A stretch of DNA of 64,000 nt from Membranipora membranacea (taxonomy: Eukaryota > Bryozoa > Gymnolaemata > Cheilostomatida > Membraniporidae). The translations under genes were made by a program, and so were the position numbers. The notes under the pieces are model-generated. The model searched no databases and had not been told where the DNA came from. It saw only the letters and a list, made by a program, of their open reading frames with translations. Below, piece by piece: positions 36,078 to 47,492 of this stretch (its first letter is position 1; every line of letters starts with the position of its first letter). The stretch spans positions 12,645,387 through 12,709,386 of the forward strand of contig OU612069.1 of NCBI GenBank assembly GCA_914767715.1, in the 5' to 3' direction.

Positions 36078-36121
36078 ATGATCTCCCTGACACTCAAAAA
36101 GAATATTACAACCAAAAATAA
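36078..36121 (+). CDS. Candidate alternative terminal exon of the Cys-rich gene
   Basis: After a CACCTGCAG acceptor, phase 1 entry gives DDLPDTQKEYYNQK then TAA at 36119-36121. The stop overlaps an AATAAA, so a transcript could end shortly after. Hydrophilic tail without Cys. The exon is short, so chance is a real possibility. Confidence 0.25.
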
Positions 36122-37099
36122 ATTTGAGGGAAAAAAAACTAATCAACCCATTGTAGTGAGCAGCCACCCTAAGTGATGGTGGGACCGCTCCACCCTCATT
36201 CAAGTAGCACGGCCAGCGCCGGGTGCACCAAGTATGAGTGATGGTGATTATTCTTACATGATTCTTATTATTGATACTCCTAACTAGATTAAATGCTTAA
36301 GTTGATTTCAAACTGATTCCAGTTTAATTATTTGTATAAAAAGCGACAGATTCCTATTACATAAAAATGTACCAAATAAAAAGTATTTGATCTAGAAATT
36401 AAAACAGTCTATTTACTCAAGTTAAAATGGTTATTAATAACCAGCACACTCCGGAGTTCTCTCAAACTGTCCGTACAACAGTTTATATACAACATGATTA
36501 ACATATAAAAAATTCAATATTTATATCCTAACTAAGGCCGAGGGCGGTACATCAGTCAGACCAGGCATATGATTTGGGGACAGGGCAACAGAACATGTCA
36601 TTTTCATAAATGGCAAATATTGCGAACATAGATTAGAGTGAGATTGTTTATGAACGGTCTGGTCTGCACTTGCAAACCGTTGCAGAGTAAATTGAATGAT
36701 TTCCAGCACCGTTGGTAACCTGCAAAAGTCATATAATAATAATATTGTATTTCGTATTTTCTGTTAAGCTCTCTAGGAATTATATAATCCGTCTGGTAGA
36801 TTGCGAACAAGAAGGAATTGTGCTACCTCGTGTCCAGTATCATTAAACCCATTGGAATCGAATGTAACGCCGATGCCAATTTAATTTGATGTATGGTTGA
36901 TGATGAGCCTACATGTTGCAAAGGATTTCTGAGAGCAGTACTAGTCATGTGATAAACTAGAGCTTGAATTGCAAATCTAACATTGTGATTAAAAACCCTT
37001 CGCAGTCTTACAGATATGCTCCTCAAAATCCCGAAGCATAATATTTAGAGTTTGTTCTCCTATCTTTTTTCTCTCCCCCTACCCTCCTCATCCCCGAGC

Positions 37100-38180
37100 A
37101 GCGATATCTCCATTATCGCACTCATCCGAGCGTCTTCAATGATATATTATAATGTCAGTTGATATGTATGTATAGCTGATGTTTATTGCGCTCGTGTTAT
37201 TGGTTGAAGCCTCATGGCATAAAGTGGGAGAGAGTATGAGATCAAGGAAAACAATTGAATGAAAACTGCCTTGTCACAGTCACAGCATGAGTGCGTCATC
37301 ATTGCCGGCCAAGTTGTGTATTCAGGGAGGGTGGGATATATGGAGATTGCACCCATCATTTTTTGTTAACAATCATAGGTAGGATACTGTTGAAAAGTTG
37401 TCCTGTCATATTTACACAATGGTTTACACAAGGGAGGTAACTCTAATGAATAATTCATTGAGAAAACTAAAAGTTTACATCAGATTTACAGAAGAGAGAG
37501 ATATATCTTCATTAATATACATTTCTGACGTCTGTTAACATGTTTAAAAATGTATTGATAATATTTAGATGCCTATTAAGTCATTAGTAAAGCCATATAC
37601 CTCATAGAAAGGTGCCGTATTTTGCCGTATTTTGCCATAAAATCTTTGTAAATATTGCAGTTGTGGCATGAATTACTAACCACTAGACCTGAGATCCAAC
37701 CTGAAACATGTATGTTGGGCAGGGACAGGGTAATAATACACCCAGTCAACATGCGATTATCAGTGCAGATACACATGTGTTCATAAACACCTAGTTGAAA
37801 CTTTTTTTATGCAAATCTCAATATTTACCAGTGCTGCGATCGGCTCTTGTGCTTTATGTCAGGTGATATTATGTAAATATATATTGATTGACATGTATTC
37901 AGGCTGGGGCAAATACTGAGCTCTCATTGGTCAATTTGTATGAATGCAAGCTCCACCTCTCCCACCCTCCCTGGTGTAATTAGGTATTAAGTGACTATCG
38001 AAGTTGTGCCCTTTTGCTCTGGGAGAGGAGAACTCCTTGCATCTCACAACATTGTATATTGCTTTTGTGGTACTCCCTGATCCAAGTCTAGAAAAAACGT
38101 ATAGCCTATTTATTGAATTACTGAAGTTTAGTTTAATACTGATATATGTTCAAACGTTACTATCCAGATCGAGCTTGTGG
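37100..38180. repeat. Diverged segmental duplication, copy 1 (with 39640-40090)
   Basis: Matches include GTATGTATAGCTGATG, AGAGAGTATGAGATCAAGG, GAAGTTGTGCCCTTTTG, CACAACATTGTAT and ATAGCCTATTTATTGAATTA. Copy 1 has a longer interior. Non-coding. Confidence 0.55.
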
Positions 38181-38263
38181 TTCGGCTCGGGGCTGCCCCC
38201 GAGGCTTTGCTAGATACTGTTAGATTTTCTTTAAGGCTAATTGCAGTTCATTTTCTTTTTCAG

Positions 38264-38337
38264 ATGCAGGAGAACAAACAGAAACCGGATTTGTATTTCG
38301 CAATAAGTCTTTTTATTACTGTTCACAAATAAAATGA
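38264..38337 (+). CDS. Candidate terminal exon of the Cys-rich gene
   Basis: A strong polypyrimidine tract and TTTTTCAG acceptor precede a phase 1 reading frame encoding DAGEQTETGFVFRNKSFYYC and a short basic end, stopping at TGA 38335. An AATAAA lies just before the stop. The final Cys could pair with one in the upstream Cys-rich exon. The proposed intron from 35256 is 3.0 kb. Confidence 0.35.
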
Positions 38338-38564
38338 TACAACGTAATCATGTGTATTATTTGGTATCTGTGGTGTCTTTCTTTATCTGTGCTGGTTCTT
38401 CGGTCTTTGTCCTTCTTTAGCTGCAAAAGAGAAGCAAACCTTGATTACAAATAGGACTCGACTTAGTTATGTGCATATGATATAAGTACAGTGATTCCAG
38501 CTTGTAAAGTCAAAGGAATGAGACTAAAGATCTCACCTGCTTTGCTTCAATGATGTTGAGTTAT

Positions 38565-38980
38565 CTCCTCCGGGGAGGCAACTCCTAGATTCCTGATATT
38601 TCAGGATTCCTCCTGGTATTCTTCTGTTACCTCGGGATTGAACCCAGTCAGGCACTTCAGGATTACTCCTGGTATTCTGCTGTTACCTCGGGATTGAACC
38701 CAGTCAGGTACTACAGGATTTAACCTGGTCTCCTACCTCGGGATTAAACCCGGTCTCCTACCTCGGGCCTAAACCCGTAACTTCAGGCCTAAACCTGGTC
38801 GCCTACCTCGGGATTAAACCTGGTCTCCTACCTCAGGATTTAACCTGGTCTCCTACCTTGGGCCTAAACCCGGAACTTCAGGCCTAAACCTGGTCGCCTT
38901 CCTCGGGATTGAACCCGGTCTCCTACCTCAGGATTTAACCTGGTCTCCTACCTCAGGCCTAAACCTGGGACCTGCTGCTG
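38565..38980. repeat. Minisatellite with a CCTCGGGATTAAACCCGGTC unit
   Basis: About 415 bp of imperfect repeats, unit around 22 bp (TACCTCGGGATTAAACC with CGGTCTCC), with a longer higher-order form at the left (GATTGAACCCAGTCAGG plus CTGGTATTCTGCTGTTAC). Each unit contains a short GGG-TTAAA-CCC inverted repeat. Confidence 0.85.
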
Positions 38981-39639
38981 AAAAGTTCTGCTATAAGTGA
39001 TACTATGTATCATTTTGAATGAAGTCACAAAACACGGTGCTAATATCCAACTTAGTCTAGACGAAGCGAACAAACTAAGATGTCAGAATCATGTGCTGAC
39101 GATCTATCGAGACAAGACTCATTTTATTCATAGCATCATCGAGACAATGCCGTCAGGACGCCTGCGTGCTCCTAAGATCAGGTCGTCAAAGGGAACGGAC
39201 TCGTTTTATCGTGTTTTAGTCCGCATCATAAATGCAAACCTGTTTCAACTCTCTGGTCGCTGTTTTATTTTTCTCTCCTCTGCTCTTCCACAATCTAACG
39301 TATATTATTATAACAATCTGCTTTAGTCTATATATTTTTACACTTTTTACACTACTTTATGGACAGTTTACACCCAGAACAAAAATCATAGTGTTTTTTA
39401 ATACTCATGACAAATATATGAAATCAATCAATCAATCACTCCAGAAGGTGGTATAGCAGGTGTTCTGCGTTGGTCGGATTACCTGTATTAATCTGCTGGC
39501 TAGCAAGTCACAATCCAAGATTATACTCAGAGTGCGGTCCACAATCCAAGTGTTAACCTGGAATGCGTTGATCTATTTGTCATTAATGTCTGCGCCCAAG
39601 CTAGTGAGTCTTCATCCTACATAGATGGCCGTCGTCACT

Positions 39640-40090
39640 AGCCATGATAATTCCATTATCGTCCTCAATGAGCATCTTTAATATAATAATACAAATCTCA
39701 GCGTATATGTATAGCTGACGATAATGGCGTTTGTGTTCTCCATCCACACTTTATCGCACGAAGCAGTGGAGAGTATCAGCTCAAGGGAAATAACTGCTAG
39801 GATGCACGGCTGTCATAACCCGAGCACGCCATCAAATTAATTAGTCCAATTAGTGTAATTAGACAAAAAGTGAATTTCGGAGCTGTGCCCTTTTCTTCTG
39901 CGGGGAGACAAGTCCTCTCAACTCACAACATAAGTGACTATCAAAGTTGTGCCCTTTTGTTCTGGGAGATGACAACTCCTTGCATCTCGCAACATTGTAT
40001 TATTGCTTTTGTGGTACGCCCTGATCCCAGTCTAGGAGAAACGCATAGCCTATTTATTGAATTACTGATGCATACTGACTCTCGTGATCT
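39640..40090. repeat. Diverged segmental duplication, copy 2
   Basis: Counterpart of 37100-38180 in the same orientation. It ends about 50 bp before the left target duplication of the 7.27-kb element. Confidence 0.55.
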
Positions 40091-42459
40091 GACTGGGCAT
40101 GCGCAGAATGTTACTGATGTTTAGCACACTGATTTCGAGATTACACTATTAGCGGGTTCACTAAAACGCGGAAATCCGTGATCACGCAAATTCACGTGCG
40201 TGTTGCGGGAATTAGTGCGTATTTCCGCATTTTAGTCAGTCCTGTGTGGGATTGACTAAAATGCGGAAATCACCTTGTGACCTACTTGTGACCTTGAAAA
40301 GCATTTTTCCGCATTTTAGTCAAAATTGACTAAAATGCGGAAATTTCATATTTAGCTTTTTTTACCACTGTATGTGGCATATAAGAATAAAATTGATATG
40401 TGTTCTATGAAAACATCTCATAGGCAATGTGTATGGGCAATCTGGGTTAGAAATTATGTGTTATAGTACAGCTGTAGCACTATTTATGTAAAGCGGAATT
40501 CCCAGTGAAATATGTACATGAGTATTCAGGAGAAGATAACTCTAATATGATGATTTGTCAAACAAAATTCCCATGATAGTTACTATTTCTGAAATGCAGA
40601 TTTTGATAGAGGCAAGTTTTATTGAGCAGAAATGCTTTTATGGGCATATTATACATTGAGAGTGAAGCTATAGGACACTAGTATACATTGAGAGTGAAGC
40701 TAGATAATATATGCAATTAGCAACCCGGGTGTTTACACATCGATAGTTAACCTGATATCTTACAAGTGGTGACGTTAGGTGATTATCTTTGTAGTAGCAA
40801 AAAACTCATCGGAGAACATAGGAAGACATCTGTGAAAATATGAAGATCAGTCTATTGGTGATCAAGTCCTTTGTAGCAGAACCGTATACAGTAGAGATAC
40901 ACCAAAGATCATTTTCCGGGAAAGGCAGGGTGGTCCTTGTCACAAGAATTCATAAGAGTGTTTTTGGTTTTTCATTCTGCTCTATTAAAGTGCAAATGAA
41001 CTAATTATAACTTATAATATCCAAGCACTTAGTCAAGATTGCGTGATGAGACTGAGTAATTATACTTTTTATTTTCATAAGCCACACAATAATCATATTG
41101 ATCAGCCTGTATAAAAGCACAAGTGAGTCGAACAATGTAGTTGGTAGATATTTATAAAACAATTCATTGTTTCAGGTATTGATAGTGTAGAAGCGTAATA
41201 TCAGCCAATGTTTTACTAAAATCAGAGGTAGTTTATAAGCAAACATACATCTGAAACGTTGTATTTAGCAAGATTAAACCTTGATTCACTGTGGTGTTTA
41301 TGAAATAAAACTGACCTACATTAGATGAGTTGAATTTTAGCAGGAGGAAAAGTTTGACATTTCACAATCTGAAATTTATCGATAGACTACATTTACTTCG
41401 AAAAGTTCTCTATCATTTCTACCAAGGTACCAGCTTTGATGGCTGTGTCTTTCGGCTCAAAGACACAATTTATGTTGATTGGAGAGTCTGTTGCGACCTT
41501 CTGCACAAGATGGACTAGAATCTATCGATCATAAGGCAGCTTCAGTCCATAGCAAGAGTTATTCTCAGCAATCACAGAACTCGGTAGATGCATCGCTAGA
41601 AGAAAAGATAAAAATGTCAGCTGAGCAGTCTGGGGGCAACTTAAGGACGTCTTATCATCGGTTGTCCCCTCATTGAATTTACATGTCAAAGAGAGAACAA
41701 CTCTATGATTTGTCTCAATTTGAAGTGAAAAAAAACAGGGAGCAGGGAGGGTATCCCACCCGTCCTCCCTGCCGAAAAGGAGAATCCCTGATGAGACAGA
41801 AACAAACAGACCGCAGCTTCTTCCCTAATGATATTGAAAATGGTCTGACCACCCCCTAGCTAAAGGCTGATGGTTGATCATTGTTCAGGTCTCTAAAGGC
41901 CTAATGTTTCAGAATTTACTTCATATCTTTTACCTACAACTAGGGCATATGCCCCCAATTGCAAAAATTATCCTGTCACAATATCATATGACATAAGGTT
42001 ACGCTTTAGATACACACAGACCATCCTTGGTATTGAATCTAACTGCTAACTGCACGGTAGGTAAGTCTTTTGGACAAGGGCGATCAACTTCTAGCATGTC
42101 ATGGCAAGATTGGCAAGATCAGCTTCCAATATTGGTTCCGCAGCACATGTATCTCTTCCCACCCAGTTGTGAGATGCCTAGCGATTTTGGAGGTATTGAA
42201 GCATGTTTTTTATGCACATTATACTCATCAAGCCCAAGGGTCTCGCAGTTATAAAATTGAAATTAGGACTGATTATTTGTAAAGTAATATTTGCTGCAGC
42301 AGGCCTGTATAATGCAAGTCCCTGACCAGCAGTAGGATGACGAAAAATTATCAGATAAATTTGTAAGTGGGATTCTGAAGTATTGAACAATGATGTGGTT
42401 TGTTTCAACATATGTCTCAATATATATACATATCACTGACCTTATTGTACACAGTTCTT

Positions 42460-42900
42460 CACCATTATAAATAAACATCCTGCATAACATCAGTATACTA
42501 ATACTGCAAACCTGAGCAAGGAGTCTGGAAATCATCTGAAATAAAAAAATGAAATATAAAATTTGTGGGGACGGTGAGATGGTGCAATCGGTTATCGGCT
42601 TGCTATTCAATGCCAGTCGATTGGTGCCGCAGGATTTGTGAGTTCAAATCCCGTTGGGGGAGCTTTCAAGGTTGATTGTTCCAGCCCCCAGCACCCTCGG
42701 GTGTATACCTCTACTATAATATGGTGAACCATTGTTACTGCCTGTTAAACACATTTGTGGTTTGTTTACTACAACCCTAGAATGTATGGAAGAGTAATTT
42801 TGTGGCAGCAGGGAGGGTACATGTGATATGGAATTTCTTCAGATAGTCTGTTACATTACTCAAAACAAATTTTCAGACCATGCAATCGGTACTGCTGAAG
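42460..42900. repeat. Diverged tandem duplication, unit 1 (SINE-containing)
   Basis: Shares CATAACATCAGTATAC, TGAAATATAAAA, GAACCATTGTTAC, GTGGTTTGTTTAC and CCATGCAATCG in order with 43360-43700. The offset is 893 bp before the SINE and 711 bp after it, so unit 1 contains extra sequence. Confidence 0.65.
42563..42714 (+). mobile_element. tRNA-derived SINE (Leu/Ser-like head)
   Basis: GAGATGGTGCAATCGGTTAT (A box) and GTGAGTTCAAATCCCGTTGG (B box) are spaced with a long variable region, as in a type II tRNA. A tail with CAGCCCCCAGCACCCTCGGG follows. Borders were set by comparison with the empty site in unit 2, so they are accurate to a few bases. Confidence 0.65.
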
Positions 42901-43359
42901 CTGGATTTTTAGTCACATTGACGAGCATTTCTAGCCCCTTACCTCATAGAGGTGTATATCCTCTCTACCCAAGAGCACAAAAAAACCATGTTTGAAGAGG
43001 ATAGGTTCTTTTGAACCACCCAAGAGGAGTTTTAATAAAATGGCTTTGCGGAAATTGGGGTGTGCTAACATAAAGTCACCTCCTAACTAGTTTATTTATT
43101 TACTTCTCTTGGGTTATTTATGAAGGACGTACACAAACCAATTATCAAAACTTAAGGCGTTGCGCGAAGTGACATTATGAAATCGTACTGTTTTTTTAGC
43201 TTGTTTCAAAAGCTAATATTTATATGGGTTATAAGGTAGTTTGAGTTTGAAGTACTGAATGATGGTTGGATTTCACACATGCGGCCACGGGATAAGTTAA
43301 GTTTCACATTATACTTCTTTCTGACGGGTATTTCTTACCTGAATGTTATTCATCGCCAT

Positions 43360-43700
43360 AACACATAAACATGCATCATAACATCAGCACACTTATAACC
43401 TCAACTGGAAATTGGGAACAACCTGAAATATAAAATATATAATATGTAGGAACCATTGTTACCGTTAGTGGTTTGTTTACGCCAACCCAACAATGTAAGG
43501 GACTTGTGTGGGTGGGGAGGGTATAAATCAGATGGATTTACTGTGAGTAGTCTGTAAAATTACTCCACATACAACTGTGTGTGGGGCTTATCAAACTTGC
43601 TAATTACCAGTATCAATCCTTTTCATAATAGCACACTATGTGATGTGCTCCGTATTTCAGGCCATGCAATCGACACAACAGATTTTCAGAAGTCATGGAC
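43360..43700. repeat. Diverged tandem duplication, unit 2 (empty site)
   Basis: Counterpart of unit 1. The two flanks of the SINE are adjacent here (TGAAATATAAAATATATAAT then ATGTAGGAACCATTG), preserving the pre-insertion state. Confidence 0.65.
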
Positions 43701-46380
43701 CGGTGGGTAGGGCACTCACTTCTTTGAGGTATTTTGGACAATTGTTGTTATAAACTACCTGCTGTCAACCCTCTGTATCAGACTAATTATGTTGTCAGAA
43801 AAGTCTTGATCATGGGGCAAGAGCTATGATAAACACCTACTCCCACCATGTGATCATTCAGGGATTATGAGGCAACTGAGATAGGTCTAGAACATATCAC
43901 TCGCAGCATGTAATGCCAAAAGTTATCAAAATTACCTCATCATAAAGTCTGTTTCCCATGTTTCCCACTCTTTGGATAGTCATGATCACGCATGCAGGAT
44001 TGTCCTTGCATGGTATGATGAGAGTAATCAACCTGTATTCACTCACAGATTGAATTAACTTTTAGTGACACTCAGTTCTACAAGTACCAATAACAAACAA
44101 AATTAGCGCCAAGCTACTTCAAAAAACGCCTGCGATGGATTTTTGAGGTAAGATACAAACAATTGAACAATGTTGGACAAACTGATCAATGATGAGGATA
44201 CAGATATATTAGTTGTTCCGCAATTGATGAATCAAATTGAATTAACGGAGCTCAATGGGAAAAAAAAAAGAAAAACTGCTGATTTTTCACATAATATGCC
44301 ACTTATTGCCTTACCACCAAGCAACTCAAGCTTTCTTCACATTATTCGGCAATTTTTCAAGTTTTATGACTAGGTCAACTTACAATGGCTTTTGCTTGTT
44401 AGACCAATGAACTCCCTCATTGGTTAGAGAGGCACACTGTATAGTGTTGAGTACTGCAGACGAAACAGTGGCATTGCCTGTGAGTAATCAGTGAACATCT
44501 GACATCTTCGCTACCGCACATCTAAAATGGCAAGTGGTCTTCACCTTCATTTCAAAAGTTGCACTGAATTACTGATGCCAAATTCAATTGTACATGGACA
44601 ATCAGTGCAACTAAATATGCTACTTCTCAGCAATATGTTTAAAGATAATTTTATATTTTCAAGGCAAAGAGCAGCGAGGATGCCGCTTTTTTTTGTAGTG
44701 CAAGTATTTCACTTAATGGATATCCATTAAAAAAAATAATATTGGGATTAATGCACTATAAGATGTCTAATAAATAATTCTGTGAGCCAAAACCAAAGAC
44801 CTAGGATCTCCATGACAAATTCATCAGCTTTAAAGTTGAAAGAGGCTGTAAGTACATTAACACTAAGCTGTTCAGTGTAGGCATATGGCCCAAGTGTCAT
44901 TTTTATTCCAAACGGTGCACTATCTAGCGTGCTGGTCTATGAAACTTAATAATAGCATCTGAATGATGTGGAGCACAATTAAGTCAGGTCTAAATGGGTG
45001 GGCTTACAACCTCATGACCTATCTATAGGCGAAAGGGCTCGCACCACCCTCACCCTGCCTGCACCCTCACTGCTCACACATAGCTAGGGTTAAATTCCAT
45101 TCAAAGTTACCTACTCAATAAGTGTGAGCAGACAACTCAGCAAACAAATCATCTAACTAAAGGATAATTCTACACAGGGTCTGAAATATGATGAAGTATT
45201 CTTATGGGAAAAATAAAAAGCCCACAGACATCTTTGTCATCTAGACTTGATTTTCCTAAAAGACTAGAAGTAGCCTACTCACACTGATCTTTGTCTCAGT
45301 CGCAGTTCTCAATGAATAGAAATGAGTATGAAGACCACCAATCGCTCTTCTCACAGTAAAACCATCGCCAGTAAGAGAAAACAACCTTTTTTCCTGCAAC
45401 AAGCAAATATCATGCACTTACAGGCCCAGGTAATATCCATACTGCACATTGTTTTTTTCTGCATATTCTTTCAATGCAATGTGGGTTATGATCTTCAGAA
45501 GTAATACATTTAGAAGCAATACTATGGATAAATTGACAAATCTCTAGTAATCTGAATATAACTACATGTACATTTCTAAGAACCACCAAGCCTCACTACT
45601 TTCAGCTTTCTAAAGTGGAGATCATAAGAAGGAGGGGTGTATAGTATATGATTAAGTTTTTTTTTTCATTTAGCCATATGGCATAAACAAACCAAAGCTC
45701 AATTTTGGTGTGATATGAAGTGTATTTGTATGCACATCATAACAAGAACTCTTTTATCACACCTTCTAATGTAGGCTACAGCAACTGTGCTTAATCAAAC
45801 CAGCAAGTAAGCTAGGGGAAAAACATCGGTATTTTGTAGCTGGCAACAGTAGTGTAGTGTAGTGTTATTATGCCCATACATAGCTATAGGAGCAAACAAA
45901 TTTTGAGAATTCCATTGACCATTGATATTTCTGTGGTCGAGTACAAAATCAATTACGACACGGACAATGCTTAAGGATATGTCCCCATTGATTCCCCAAC
46001 AACCAATGTAAGAGGAATTAACTGAGCGTTAGGCGATCTACTGACCAAGGAAGCCTTTGAAGCACAGCACATGTTGTTTCAAATGAGTACAAATAAATGG
46101 CATTTTTATATCGAATTAATATTAATTAAAGTCACTCATTGTTGTGCTGTTGTACGGTGAGTGAGTATAATACAACCACACACAGGTCCCATGTCCCGAG
46201 GGCCGTAACATCCACACACAACTCATCACAACCCAGGGTTAATGTGTTGTGGGCCATGTGACGCAGGGGGTTGGATCAAGTTGAAGTTAAAAGTTTAGTT
46301 TGAACGCACCAAACCAACCAAGACCTTGACAAGATTAGGTATGGACTTGAGTTCCTACCTAGGCTTATATTTATAATGTA
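43700..46380. other. Interior of the 7.27-kb element, nothing recognised
   Basis: Frames here are all short (up to about 67 aa) and show no domain. No transposase motif was recognised on either strand. Confidence 0.4.
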
Positions 46381-46429
46381 AAATAAGGCTTGCAAGTAAG
46401 TCCCAGGCCAGGGGCACCATGGGACTATC

Positions 46430-46940
46430 CGCATCTGGAGAACTTACAAGCATGTAATTGTATGCTTCGCCAATCCGATGTCCATTGGCAAAGTTGGCCT
46501 GTCTTGAAAAGCTTTGTTGGAGGGTGGGCGCCGAAAAAAGCTTGTCAAGACAGGCTATGGCAAAGTATACATGCTCATAACCTCCACACAGTCACTGATC
46601 TAAGCACACAATACAGCACTGACTTGAGTAAGTGTAACGTGTTGGTATATAACAGCAGAGTATTGGTTTAGTTCAGTGAGAGGGAAGGCTACTAGACTTG
46701 TAACTAGTAAGCTGATTAAGTAGTAGTAATATTACTACCTACAGTAAAGTCATAGGCACCTGGAGTTACAATACAAGCATGTATACTTTGCCAATGTCCA
46801 TGATCATGATCATGGACATTGGTCACCCATCCTAGTCCTTTCCAAGCAAGGTATAGGCCATAGCATAGGCATCTGGAGTTACAAGCATGTCCAGTATCAA
46901 CCATACTGGACATGCTTGTAACTCCAGATGCCTAGAGGGC
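46430..46940. repeat. Cluster of hairpins and palindromes
   Basis: 46783-46820 holds a 32-bp perfect palindrome centred on ATGATCAT (CCAATGTCCATGATCATGAT...). About 46868-46932 is a hairpin with arms GGCATCTGGAGTTACAAGCA... of about 30 bp around TCAACC. Related words (CATCTGGAG, TACAAGCATG, CTTGTCAAGACAGGC) recur at 46430-46560. It lies inside the 7.27-kb element. Confidence 0.8.
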
Positions 46941-47492
46941 CTGTGGTATAGGAATGGGCCCCTGGGACCCATGATGAGTAAAGTAGAAAAAGAAATGATT
47001 TGTTAGTGAAGTAAGTAATGATGATTATTATTTATTATTTAAACATACAAACGTTGGAAATATTTAGCTAAATTAGTGAGTGCTACTACTATACAAGGAT
47101 GGAAACTGTTACCTGAAACTTGCTGAGACTGGAAAGGAAAACACTACAGCAGTATAGTCTTCATTAGCAGAGTAGAGTATGCAGCTTTACAGAGCTTCTT
47201 CATGAAGAACACCACCAGGCATCAACCAAAATCCTGACCATGTTTTGGATTAGGCAGAAAATGAGATGACTACCCCTGATTGGCTTGGTGGGATTCAATT
47301 AACCAATTAGAATGTGTTTTCCAAATTTCCGCATTTTAGTCATTTCATCGTAAAACTGAGAAACACGCGTGCTAACGCGTACTTTCAAGAGAAATTCCGC
47401 ATTTCCGCATTTTAGTGAACCCCCACTATTAGTATGTGTACACACTGATCACGTGATATACTATTGCATGTATATCTCTGATCGATAGAGGT

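Larger units (their letters stand above)
40153..47423. mobile_element. 7.27-kb TIR element with 9-bp target duplications (Mutator-like?)
   Basis: Left end CGGGTTCACTAAAACGCGGA and right end, inverted, GGGGTTCACTAAAATGCGGA are flanked by identical CACTATTAG (40144-40152 and 47424-47432). Subterminal copies of TTTCCGCATTTTAGTC in both orientations occur within about 230 bp of the left end (40220-40345) and 100 bp of the right end. A 9-bp duplication suits Mutator-like elements, but no MULE transposase was seen and the longest frames look random. The interior holds a diverged tandem duplication, a SINE and hairpins. Confidence 0.7.

Noticed and set aside
38565-38980. CRISPR-like array of regular repeats
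   Set aside because: Units are adjacent with no unique spacers and the context is a eukaryotic genome; it is a minisatellite.
41330-41676. Two overlapping frames (62 and 65 aa) considered as transposase exons in the 7.27-kb element
   Set aside because: No catalytic or zinc-binding motif, and no clear splice borders linking them.
42573-42660. Possible functional tRNA-Leu or tRNA-Ser gene
   Set aside because: It is absent from the matching duplicate at 43.4 kb and continues into a SINE tail; stems are imperfect.
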